A program made the position numbers and the translations under genes. DNA of 64,000 bases from Populus alba. Lineage: Eukaryota > Streptophyta > Magnoliopsida > Malpighiales > Salicaceae. The DNA is taken from contig NC_133289.1 in assembly GCF_005239225.2 (NCBI RefSeq), positions 7,633,501 through 7,697,500 of the forward strand, in the 5' to 3' direction. Under the pieces are notes generated by a model. The model saw nothing but the letters and a program-made list of their open reading frames with translations, was not told the origin of the DNA and did no database searches. Positions 36,589-48,700 of this stretch are shown here, in pieces (positions within the stretch are counted from its first letter, which is position 1; each line of letters opens with the position of its first letter).

Positions 36589-39500
36589 TCAAGCAAGAGG
36601 AAATTTATCTGCGATGTTCTGATAATCTTGGAGTTGCTGTTTTCCATCCACAGCATCAGCAAGCATATCTGAAGCATATTCAATTTTTTGCCTTCCCTGA
36701 ATAGTGTCAAAATCAAGAGGCAAAGGCCTTTAATGTCTTTCTCTCATCTACGTAAAAGGATCACTCATTAAAGCAGATGAATTTGCACATGAAAATCAAC
36801 AGATTGATAATTTGATAGGTCCTAGGGCTCAACAGAGAGTTCAGGTTCAGTTCTAGAGTTGTCATAACAAACACATGGACATACATTGCTTATCACAAAT
36901 ATGAAAAGATCATATGATCAGGCTCAGTTCTAGAAACACAAGGACATATACCAACACGTGTTTGGGGGCTTCTGAATGTCGTGTTCTTTAATAGCCCTTG
37001 AAACTTCATGTGGGGCACATGTTTCTTACAATGTTATATCATCAAAATCATCTAGCTTGGAAAAAGAGCTTGAATGCGACCAAACAATAATAAAACGCCT
37101 CTCATGCTCAATTAGAGAATGGGAATTCCAAGATATTGTAAGTGATGGTAATGAATAAAGATATAATAGTTTTGTCTAGAAAAGCAAACTGCAGATACTA
37201 AATAATACATCTCTTACTAAGATTTGAAGGCTGTAATTGGATGAAACCAAATGCTTTTATACATATTATTATGGCATGTCTTCACTTAATGGACCTATTT
37301 ATATTTTAATTGTGCATAATCCAATAAATGTTTTTGAATATAAATAAATAATATATTTGAACTAAACGACCATCATACCCAGTGACCCACCAGTTGTAGA
37401 AGAGGTGAAACTTCCAGGCCCTTGGGCAGGTCAAGGTTGAGCTGGGTTTGATAAATCAAACTATCCAAAGGACTAAAGCAGGTAAAACCATATTTTTTAT
37501 GAAATGTCAAACTTAAAGTCTAGCTTGGTCCCCATCCACTACTGTATAATCTTCAATGCAGTCAAATTTCAAAGCTTGCAATCACGAAAAATTTGAGGGA
37601 TGGGCAATAGCAAAGATTGTGCATATACTATAAACCATCACTGTATCCAATTTTCCATCATTGGAAGTAGTTTGGAGGTTTGAAGACTAAATTGAAATGT
37701 GTTCATGTTTGTGTATAGAAGCTAAATGATGATATTTGCTACAGCACCAAATGGCAAAGACACAGTAATCATACACGCTCTAATTGCAAAGTACAATCAT
37801 AGGCCAAAGAAATCTTGTTTTCAGAACATTCATTTCAAAAATTTGCTTAGTTTGTTTTTTCCTTTTAACTAGTTATTGAGCAAATTTACAGCACAAAAAT
37901 TTGTTGCTATCAGAAAGTGACTTGAAAATGCCTTACCTGATTTGTTATTTTTTTTGGAAGAGACAACCCTAAAATTCTTGTTCCATCCTTTCCCTGTCTC
38001 AATGAACAGATGATTGTACTTCTCTAGTAACCTTCCCTTTTCTTCAAGTAAGCCTAGCATCTCATATGCATCTGCTACTTTTTGCACAATTGATTTTTCT
38101 GGAGGTTTACGATCAAAAGCTTCCAACCCCTTGAAAAGCTTTGCATCCAATTACAATGACAAAGCTGCGTTAGTCCAACCAATATACAAGGTGCAATTTT
38201 AAACAATTCAAGATAGAAAAAAGCTAATCCAACATCAACCTATAACCAACTAACAAAGACAACAAATGACAAATCTAAAGAATGCATACTGAAAGGCAAA
38301 ACTAACATTCCTTTCTTACAGATAAACAGTAGATTCAACAAGAAATGAATTTTATAGCACTTTTCTCCTTCCTTGTACTTTTTTAACAAAGGATAAATTC
38401 TTCCACATCCTCCAATGACTACCAAACTCTGTTCAATTTAAGCAGCAAATCAACAGAGTTTTGTTTTGCTTTATTCTTGGGATAGAATGGAAGAAATATT
38501 AAAATATAGACTACACCACTAAAATCAGAGAGATTCACATGCAACTATTGCAAGAAAAAATGGACAATCTATGGGTGTATAGATACAGTTGCACTGCCAG
38601 CTTCATATCCTATAGAAAAATTGAGAAAGAAATCTCACTTCACTGACTTCAAAACATTATAGAATCTTCAAGTTTTGTAACATTTCCTTGAGTTAGTTAC
38701 ACATCCAAGGCGTCAGAAAGTAATAATGGTTAGTATGAACACCTTTCTACCATTTTCATTCATGTTCCTATGCAGCTACCTCAACAAGGATAGAGCTTTT
38801 CTGTGTCCTTCACTGGAAAATAAATTTCTACAGAAAATATTCAAATTGTTTTTCTTGCATTGGATGATGTATTTCTAGAAAACCACCATTTTCTACAGAA
38901 CAATGAAAAAAGTATGGTATGCAAATCGTGAGGATGAGTGCCTAGTAAACATAATAAGTTCATTACACAACCAATTCTCCATGTGAAGGGGCATATGACA
39001 TGCTGCAAAGCAAACCTTTATAAGATTCTCTAGCATGTTGTTTCTGTAGTATATAGATATCATGCTATTACATAGCTTCCATGGCACGGAATGAAGATCT
39101 CTACCAATTTTCTTCAACCAAAACTCATGTGCTTCTTTTGCTCTGTGGTCCATATCTAATGCTCGTATTAACTGTGCATAAGTTGCCATTGTGGTTCCCT
39201 GCCCCTTGCTTAGCATCCATTTAATAACCTTTAGAGATTAACAAGAAACTATTAACATATCAAATAAATTTCAATGTTAATGAAATAGCATTAATTAGCA
39301 GCATAACAAGGAAAATTAAATAATATTTTGAAAGAACATTACAAACACCACCATGAAAATGTTAAAAGCCAAGCTCACAATATTGTTCTACAATTCGATG
39401 TTGTCAAACATACAAGGTAGGTAGTCACTATAGTTCACAGCTCCATGAGCAGCTAATGTGGGTCTTGGAAGTTATCTTAAACTAAAGTTACCAATATAAA

Positions 39501-42500
39501 AGCAAAAACAAACAAACACTGTATCCAACATTCTCTAATGACAATATAAGAAAACTAATCACCAGGAGCTGAAAGAAGACCTTTTGCAAAGCCAAATATG
39601 AGATTCACAAAATGCCTTCACCAATTTCTTCAAGAAAAGTAAGCACAAAGCAGCTGGGCAAAAACACAGTTGCAGCTGTCACCATGAAGATCTCCTAATA
39701 ATTCTAATTATCATGGCCCATTCCAGTTCCTCATGATATTTCTTTGTGAGACTTCTATACTATCCTGTGCAGACAACAAATGTACCCATGTCACCTCAGG
39801 CTAACATATCCACACAGACAAGATACCCCAACTTCAGGTCCTTTTTCTAAACTACAGTACTCAAGAAGAGAAAGAGAAATACTAGTGATCCATTGCAAAT
39901 CAGGAAGCCAAAATTAGGCTCCATCACCTGATATTCTTTGTGCTATGAACCATGGCAACAAAGGGATGCACGGTCACTTAATCTGTAGTATTCACAGTGA
40001 GTCTTCAGAGGCAATATGTAGAGTGAGGTGGATGTTATGTATATCCACTTCATGGCTTTTAGGATGAGAGAGGACTAGCAAGCTCTGTAGAAACAAGCGG
40101 TATTACTATCATTTGGAATATGGAGTTGAAGTGCAAATTTAAAATCTTTGATCAATCTTCATTAAAGGCAACTCCTTCAGTATGTATTAGTCTTTCTCAA
40201 CTCTTGAATTCTTAAGAGTTCTGCATCCAAGGCCTCTCGAGGACTTTCATTAGATGAATTGTGCAACCTACTGACCTATTACTTCTTAATTTATTTACCT
40301 AGAAACAACCGCAGCTGTCATTTTAACCATGTTTATCTGACATTCCCTTGAATCATTTTTTCTAGCCAGAAAATTATCAGCAGCCAGGAGAGAGTGAAAC
40401 AATGAGTCATCCAATTTTATCAAATTGAAATCTTCTCAAAATTTAACTAGGTTAATGCTTTTTAAATGACATTTTTTCTCGATTCTAATAGCTCTAACTT
40501 GCTTTGCCTGGTAACCTAATGACATGGGCTGGTTACAGGGTAACATATTCCACTTGATCAATTGATATGTTAGTACGCAAAATTTGTTCATTGATTCAGG
40601 CGCATCAAACACCAAAATCTTCTTTTCTGGTTTCTCTTATGAGATAGAGCTTTCCTCCTTGTTTACACAATGGGGAGTCATGGAAAAAAAAAAAAACAGC
40701 TTCACAATAAAAGATAAGTACAGTATAAGCAAAGCGTTTTCACAATAATAGTATTAAAAAACCATCTTCAACAAGTTTAACAATGTAATCCTATTCCATG
40801 ATTTATGAAGGAGTATGTACATCCAATGTACATCCATATCAAGCACCAATTTTTGGTTTCTCTTAGAGAAAACACGGTATAGTTTGCACTTCCATATCTT
40901 ACTGGACCACAATCCTAGATCTCAAATTTAGGGTGGCAAAAAGAACCGGGATACAGCTGCCTTTACTAGTGGCTCTGTTGATAAACCAAAAAACAAAAAC
41001 TCGTGTATCACAGACACAGTATCTAGTCATCAGTTCTCAAGAATTGACCAACTTGATTCCAATCATTTCCTTCTCATTTTTTATACAATTTTACTAGTCA
41101 TTTGTAGTAAGATTCAAAAGAAGAGACTGATGCCTTAAGAACTTAGTATCAAGATAGCATAACAGCAAAGATTTGCAGCTCCGTAAAAAAAATACAAGAT
41201 GAAATTTCTGCCTTTGCTCCTTCACTTTTGTCTTTAATAATTAATAGAGATTCTTAAATGGACATACAATTTCTTTTATTCTTGTTTCACTTTGCTTTGG
41301 TAGAAGTGAATAGAAAACCAGACCATAGGAGTGTTCACGGTTCGGTTTGGTTCGGTTTAGACCCAAAAAACCAACCAAACCGAATTACAGTATTGTTGTA
41401 AAAATTTAACCGAACCGGACCGAAAACCGGTTCGGTTAAATCCGGTTTTTTAAGGAAAAAACCGGGAAACCTAATCCCTTAGGTTTTTTTTAAATTGGCT
41501 TATGGTTTGGGAAGATTTAGTCTTTCATTCATTACAAAATATCCCAAAAGGCAGGAATTCACTTCAAAATAGCATGGTTTTACAAGAAAAGTAGAAAAAG
41601 AATCGTGGGCAGTTACAAGATGGAACCCACAAATGTTACAACTTATATTGAAAATTAGCAGTATCATTGACAATATGAAATAGAAGCAATTTCATTTAGC
41701 GAAACAAGACAGGAACCAGAGCCAACATTAAATTCTATTTAATTTATCTAAAGCATTGTGCAAAAGGTGTACAATGAACAACTCTTTAATTATGACAGTA
41801 AATCAATCATCACAACTCAGTGTAAGGCCCGGTATCTCTTGAACAATTTAACGCTCCCTCAACTCTTTACCTCTTTAACTCTTTCTACTGCAGGTGAAGA
41901 GAGAGGCCAAGGGGTTTTGTTCGGGTTTTTTTCCACTGCAAGTCTACTAGATCTATGGATGCGGAGATGTGGGTTATTTGCTTGTTGATCAGCTAGAGAA
42001 GAAAGTTAAGAGACACATGCAGGGGGCAAGAGGCAGGGAAGATGGAAATTGAAGGGGAAAGGAAGAAGGCTGGTTTGGTGTGGGCGGCAGCTGCAGAAGT
42101 GAATTGTAAATCATTTAGGTTTAGGTTTAACTGTACCGTTTAGTATTTATAGTAGGTCGTTTCTGCCTTTCTGGCTTTATTTTTATGGGTAGCCGGTTCG
42201 GTTCACTGGTTTTGGTGGTGAAACCGGAACCGAACCGAACCGGAAAGATTTTTTGTTTTAGTAATCGGTTTAATCGGTTTTTTATCTCGGTTCGGTTTTT
42301 TCGGTTAATTTTCCATCAGTTTTCTCGGTTTTTTCGGTTATTCGGTTTTTTTAAACACCCCTACCAGACTATAGTTTGAAAAGCTCGAGGATCTCAACCA
42401 TCAATCTTAGAGAGAATACAAGTAGCCAATCAAAATTATTTCGTTTAACATGAAAGATAAAAATTTGTCCCAAAAAAATACCATTTCTTTTATTATTGTT

Positions 42501-44356
42501 CATTTTGTTTTGCTGGGAGTGAATAGAAAACCAGACCATAGTTTGAAAAGCTCAACGATCTCAACCATCAACCTTAGAAAGAATATAAGTAGCCAATCAA
42601 AATTGTTTTGTTTAACGTGAGAGATAAAAATCTGTCCCAAAAACAATTAAATCAAGTTAATTCTATTTATCATCAGTTTATGAAATATAATAGAGAAGGT
42701 GTCCAATTATATTACCCCGTATTAGCAAACAAAGGAAAATACAATCAATACAAAGAACATGTATTTAAAGTTTTATTCTAGAATAGAGAACAATGAGTGG
42801 TCAGATTTGATTAATGGAAATAACATGACTACCACAGCGCAAACTCTTATCAACAATTGTCACTAGTTTTTTAAAAAGAGGAAGAAGAAAAGAGAGTGTT
42901 ATACCAAAAAGCTTTAACAACTTTTGGTATAACATCAAGATTATCCAGTGGGAATAACACAATCAGTTGCCAAATGAGCAATAAATCACTTGCAATAAGT
43001 CATAGAAGTTTTTCCCACCAGCATAACTTAAGATATTAGATTCATATGGCTTGTGAGAAGTTTTTTAGTCAATATTTGAAAAAGATATAGTTACACAAGC
43101 TAGGAGAGTGCTAAAACCATGAATTTTTAAGTAGATAAAATGAAAGGTTTATCTGGCATCCATATGACAGTTGTCTTGTGATCTTTACATGTTTTCTGCT
43201 TATTTTTTAGACTTAATCCTACAAGAATCCACTGCTATTCTTAATGTTCACGCAGTACATAAACACCATCATATTCAGAAAAGCATGCATCCAGGTTAGG
43301 GTCACATAGGGTGGGGGGAGAGGGGGAGAGGGGGAGAGAGAGTATCAGACCTGAACAATTCGATGCCACTGCTGTTCCTTCTCAAGAGCAATCAATACTT
43401 GCTTAATTGACGCAATAGGAAACTTTTGCTCCCATGCAACCCAGGCATCAAGAGCACCATAAACAGCATCCTTGCTGTCATTTAGATCTAAAAGCTGCAT
43501 ATGTAAGATTGTCTTGTCATACAATACTGAAATAGTACAAGCTATGGAAACAAAAAGATGAAAGTTTATGGACATTGATGCCATTTAGAAACTCTCAAAT
43601 ACCATATCCAGAACTAAGCAGCTTATGCCTCATAACTACAAAAACTACCAAGCTATTGAATGGGTCATTGAGTGCAGAAATTAGTTTATTCTGTTCTTTT
43701 TTTTAATGTATTGCCACCATGAGTGTGCTTAACTTGCTTTCTTGTGTGTAGGTTCGTTGTTTATTTCCTTAATCAATTTCTATAACCCTAGAGGCTGCAT
43801 TACAGATTTAATAAATGGAAGACCGACAAAATAGCTGGTTAGCGAACCAAATTAGAAAAGGGATTTGGCTAGTTGTTGCTATATGCAGGTCAGAAATGGC
43901 TCAAAAACTCTGCAAACCATTATCCTAATTACTAAATCAAAAATAACCTTCGCACAGCATTAGTGACAATGTCACTAAATTCAGAAATGATTTTTCCAAG
44001 TACTGGAGTCAATAGATAGCAATTTGTAATTTGTGTTTTGGGTAATTACTGAGGTAATGAGAAATTTGATCCTGTCCTTCTTGGAGACATTGTCACCAAT
44101 TTGGTTTCGCCTCAGATTCTGCTCTGATTTTCCATCATGGTAAACCGCCTGAAATATTATTACATGCATATAATTCAGGAGATTAACATCAATCAAAATG
44201 AAACAAGAAGCAAACTAATGAGAATATAAGGAACAATTTAATTTTAGTTTTGCTATTAAATGATATAGGGATAGTAATTGTTTTGAGCACCTGTGACAAA
44301 GGCAAAGCAGCATTAGCAGCAGAGTGTGTCTTAGATGTTAGTATTTGAACTTCCAT
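36589..44356 (-). CDS. Pentatricopeptide-repeat-type protein, At4g18975-like (about 6 coding exons)
   Basis: PPR proteins bind organelle RNA; this small one resembles the family of Arabidopsis At4g18975 and At4g21190, from memory. Minus-strand exons: 44291-44356, 44050-44148, 43351-43494, 39016-39228, 37937-38138 and, less surely, 36589-36668. The first four are whole-codon exons and joins are GT-AG. Key stretches are VYGALDAWVAWEQKFP, WMLSKGQGTTMATYAQLIRA, NSMISIYYRNNMLENLIK and KSIVQKVADAYEMLGLLEEK, which read as helical repeats. The start at 44356 (MEVQILTSK) has a good context. An upstream minus-strand exon (45979 down to about 45844, MPDSTPPQPPPTSPP) could join in frame through an exon beginning near 44427, giving a longer Pro-rich N-terminus. 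The last exon was chosen because it fits the phase and ends quickly in TGA; without it the fifth exon reads through to a stop at 37869. Introns of 4.1 kb (39229-43350) and others lie inside. Confidence 0.72.
41262..42636. repeat. Tandem duplication of about 165 bp, first copy split by a transposon
   Basis: 41262-41327 plus 42363-42476 together match 42477-42636. Shared motifs include GTGAATAGAAAACCAGACCATA, GTTTGAAAAGCTC and AAGTAGCCAATCAAAATT. The second copy keeps the uninterrupted target sequence. It lies in the long intron of the PPR-type gene. Confidence 0.8.
41327..42362. mobile_element. Non-autonomous TIR element (about 1.04 kb) in the PPR-gene intron
   Basis: Ends AGGAGTGTTCA and, inverted, AGGGGTGTTTA. 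Subterminal regions are dense in CGGTTCGGTT motifs in opposite orientations (41338-41450 and 42190-42350), forming long inverted arms. It is flanked by ACCAGACCAT (41317-41326) and ACCAGACTAT (42363-42372), a 10-bp direct repeat with one mismatch. The size of the duplication suggests a Mutator-like element (9-11 bp), but the ends also resemble hAT elements (8 bp). No transposase. Confidence 0.72.
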
Positions 44357-44428
44357 TGTCGTTTTGTAGCTAGAATTTAGCAAGGTTTGCACCCTGCCCA
44401 CTCCTATTCTCCTTAAATGCCCAATCTG

Positions 44429-47400
44429 AATCAATAATAGATTGAAATGAAGTTTAATCAAAGCAACAGTAGTAGCAGCAGAGCAGTAGTTTCATGAATA
44501 ACAAGTAAAAAAGGCAAGTTAGCATGCCATATCAACAAAGTAACACAAAAAGAGAGAGGGAAGACCAAACCTTAGTGAAAGAGAGGGCAACGTCTGAGAT
44601 TAAGAAACAGAATGAAAATGAAAATTGCTAATAAAATAAAACTCAGTCAAGATGAGCTGTAAAATTCCTACAAGTCCACAAACAACAGAACTGGGTTCAG
44701 TTGTAACACCATCACTAAGTGAATGGGGAGAGAGTCTCCTGTGTCACTGTGAGCGTGTCAACACAAATTGGAGGGTTTTAGCCACTGGCTTATATATTGT
44801 CCATGTTCTGTTAAAATGAATCAGTCATTTATTATTTGGACTCATTTTAAACCTTCTACTATAACAAACCAGGTCTCATCTCTTTATGCCCGACGGGTGA
44901 GGTCTGTTTGGTAAAAATCAGCATGCAGTCACATGTATTTATTAAAATCTGACAGTAATACAAGATTCCTGTCAAAGCTAACTAAATTTTCCAGCATGGA
45001 TGACTGAATACGAAAATCACATAAACTCATAGAGAAACAGCTAGAAAAAGGGAAACAAACAAGCAGTGGTTTCGTAAAAAATTCAAAACTCAGCAAGCAC
45101 ATAAAACTAACATGTTTCCTATTTTCTCCGAAATAAATCAAATCAGCCAGCATTTAGAGTAATAAGTTAGCATTTTTACCATTAAAGAAAAATAAAAATT
45201 AACCTAATTTAAGCCATCCTCAACAAAGATTAACAAGGGAACCCAAAAACAATGAAAATAAACACAGAATTGAAACATGCTCAAAACTGCATCTTTTTAC
45301 TTAAACCAGACCAGTAGAGTTCCGAAACAGAAGCATACAATGGCACGAGAAGCATAAGACATCAAAGTAGCGCAACCTAAACTCAAAAAACTAACCAGGC
45401 AATCTTCACTCATTACACACAAAAAAAAAAAAAAAGGAAAGGAAAGGAAAGGAAAAAGTGGGTTCAATGGAGATTAATAATCACATTTGAAGCCTAATAT
45501 TATAGACAGTTATGTGCATTTTAACCTCCAAAAATCGCACAAATACATGAACCAAAGCAAAACCATCTTTTTCATATTAACAGCCATTTATAAAGTAAGA
45601 GTATGAAGAGTGTTTTTAGTAACAGCAATCACACAGTCCCGTATTAAAATTCCGAATCTCCTCATCAGGCATTAAAATCGCACATCTTCTATTTAACTTG
45701 TTGATACAGAGTTCAAACATGAATTTAAGTAATAAAAATTTAAGCTTTCAAGATTGAAGGTAAAAATAAAAAAGGCTATACCATTGCGGGTTTTGGCTAA
45801 TTTAAACCCTGAAACGAATCTGAATCACCTCCTCAACAATTTTACACAGGTTCCTCCAAATGTTTCTTTTGCAAATCGTAATAAAGGTTGGTTGTTAGAG
45901 GCGCGGAGGCTTCAGCCAGGACGGTTAATGACGTTGATGGTGGCGATGTGGGTGGCGGTTGAGGAGGAGTGCTGTCTGGCATGGAGTCAGAGAGGTGAGG
46001 ACGGAAAAAGAAAAGGAAAAATAGTTTTTCCTGTTAAATATTAATTTGAGCCCATGTGAAAAATTAATTTAAAAATCTTATTGTGTTAATAAAATAATTA
46101 TATGAGATTTTTTTTTTAGTTGGTTATATATGTATATCCCAAAATCACTTTTTATTTATAAGATATTATTTTTATTTTTATAAAATTTTGTAACTTTAAA
46201 AATTGTGATTGTAGTTCTTGTTTTCTTAATAGAATAAAAAATTATAAAAGCATCTAAATTATATTTGTTTAGCAAGGAAGTATATTTAGTTTATCATAAA
46301 AAATAAAAAATAAAAACATTCAAAACATAAAAGGTATTCAAGAAAGGTTTAAAATTTGTAAGTTTAAAGTAATGAAAAATTTTAATTTTTATCATTATTA
46401 ATATTTGATTAACCACTATAAATCAAGAATTAAATTTGAGCATAGTAGTTATAAATACGAATTTTTAAACTAAAAAAACTATTCAAAATTGTAAAAAAAA
46501 AATTCTGGAAGATACTGTTAATATTCATGAGTTCAACTAAATAAAACAATGAGCTAAAATAAATAATTTTTTTGGACTAAGTCTAAGTCCAAATCTTACC
46601 TAGTAAAAGATAATATTTTGTGGTACAAAATATTATTTGACAATAAACCTTAACCTAATCATAGGTATGGCTTAAAGCTTGAGTACGAGTCAAATTGGGT
46701 TAGTATGAGTGCGCGTGGGTTTAAGTTGATAGCTCATTTTACTTAGAACATCTTACTTCTAAGAAATTAGGTGTTTTTAGACTTGCTTTTTACTTTTTAA
46801 CTTTCCTCTTTATAAACATCAAGAAAGTTTCATTTCTTTTCTATGTAGGATATAGTTCTTTTAGAGGGTTTTAGATTTCATCAAAACATGCTAACCAATA
46901 GTTATTTAAGATTAACTTCTCATTTACCCATAATTTATTTAAATCATGTTAATGTTCTATATTAAAGAGCTTATGTTTGAGATTAAAATTAAGTTTCAAT
47001 AAAGTCTTAACTCAAAAAGTGAATATGTTTTAACAAATCTTCCAAAACTCCCCAACATGAATGGAAATTGTTTCACCAATTTGAAAATGACTCAAATGTT
47101 TGTTGAGAGATATTAATTTAATAGATTACTATATCAGGATAGATAGCTTTTGGTTTTGAACCTTTCTTTTAAATTTACTCGGTTAAATAATAAACATGAT
47201 GTTTTAAACTATTTATTTTTTTCTTTTGTAAACCAAGATAATAATACTCATATAGTTTTCTACCTAAATTTTTTTGAACTTCTCATTGTTATGTTCATTT
47301 TGATCTCGAGAAACTCATAGATTCACAAGTGCTTGGGAGAAGTCAACCTTTATCGAAATTCTCAAAGAAGCAATCATATTACTTACACATATAGATGATT

Positions 47401-47467
47401 TTTTATTAAGAGTATTGTGTTATACTTTACTTGGTATATCAAGATATGAAAATCATTAATAATACTG
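44429..47467. other. Upstream region of the PPR-type gene and AT-rich intergenic DNA
   Basis: 44.43-46.03 kb probably holds the 5' leader intron(s) and first exon of the PPR-type gene; the minus-strand frame at 45979 is described there. It includes a (GGAAA)n tract at about 45436-45456. From 46.03 to 47.47 kb the DNA is very AT-rich and I see no gene. Confidence 0.4.
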
Positions 47468-48700
47468 TCATTACCCAATTTTTGAATTTTTTTTAAAAAT
47501 AAAAATAACAAAAAAATAATTTGAGAATTGGTTTAAGACAACACAAATAGAAAGTTTAAGGACTAATAATGATTGAATTATAAATATGGGAGTCAATTGG
47601 TCAAAATTTATAAGTTTAAGGACTTAATTAAATTTTGGATTAGTTCAATTAATGAAATCAGGAGCATAATTGAAGATTGGGGCCTAATTGTTAAATGTCA
47701 GAAGTTCAGGAGGCAAATTGAAACTAGCCATTTCTAGGGATACAAACGGAGCCATTTTAAAAAAACTATTCATCACCTTTTTCCTCAAGAACCGTTTCAA
47801 CAGCAAAGGTACTAGAACCGTTTCAGTAGTAAAGGCATAAAATCGTTTCAGTCTTGGACTGCGTCTCCCAGCTGCTATCGTTCGCCCCCACAATGCATGT
47901 TGTTACCAAGCCATGACTGCATGGCATTCTCTGGCCTTATAAAAGTTAGAGAAAGGTCACATACTAGAGGAGCTGAAAACATGAAAAAACACCGGAGAGA
48001 AAAAAGACGATGAGTAGAAAAACCAGAGGGAAACATGGAGAAAAACAGACAAACGAACACAAAAAGAAAGGACAAGAAACCAAAATAACACACAAGCAGA
48101 GAACACAGGACCAAGAAAGATCACATAAAAAACAGGAAAAAAAAAATACAAGATAGAGGGAACAAAGAGACTGGACAGAGAGAGCTAGAGAGAAGACGAA
48201 GAGACCAATAATTAGGTTAGAAAGACTTGAGAAAGAAAAGAAGTGAAGAAGAAATAGGGGAGAGAGTGCACCAAGCAACCTCATGTCTTCGTCTCCACCA
48301 AGTTTATTCTCTTCTTTGCATTACAATTAACACTATGCTTTTTGATTTTTAATTAACTGTCTTCTGTAGCAAGCGTGGGTGAACATCTCACACATGCTTG
48401 TTGACCATGGCCAGCTAGGTCACTGGCTTTGGCTAGTGGTTGGGCTGAGTTGCTGGGTCTAGCTTAATCATATGATTTTTTTTTTTAAAAAAAGGAAAAA
48501 AAAAGCTGAGGCTGAGCTAGGCCTTGGGCTCAAGCCCAACCGACCCAATCCCCTTTATTTTATTCTATTTTGTTTTGATATTTGGCTAAATGAGTCCTTT
48601 TTGATATTATAAAATTCCAAAAAATTTCATGGGCCCTTTCGAATTTATTTTTATATCCCTCGCATTTTTGTTTAGGTATTTCACTATATAATTGATTTAT
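47468..48700 (+). mobile_element. Probable solo LTR of a Tat-type retrotransposon, plus orientation
   Basis: Begins TGTCATTACCCAATTTTTGAA, like the LTR start of the complete element (TGTTGTAACCCATTTTTGGG on its coding strand). The layout matches that LTR: a stretch of AATTAAATTTTGGA/TAATTGAAG-type motifs, CCGTTTCA motifs, a TATA box (CCTTATAAAAG, about 47936-47946), a purine-rich leader, then a GGGCTCAAGCCCAACCGACCC region. No internal coding region, PBS or second LTR was found nearby. The right end and target duplication are not resolved. Confidence 0.5.

Noticed and set aside
36438..36704. Plus-strand frame MSEQNKIVFTLVLL... that looks secreted
   Set aside because: It lies opposite the putative last exon of the PPR-type gene and shows no family match or promoter.
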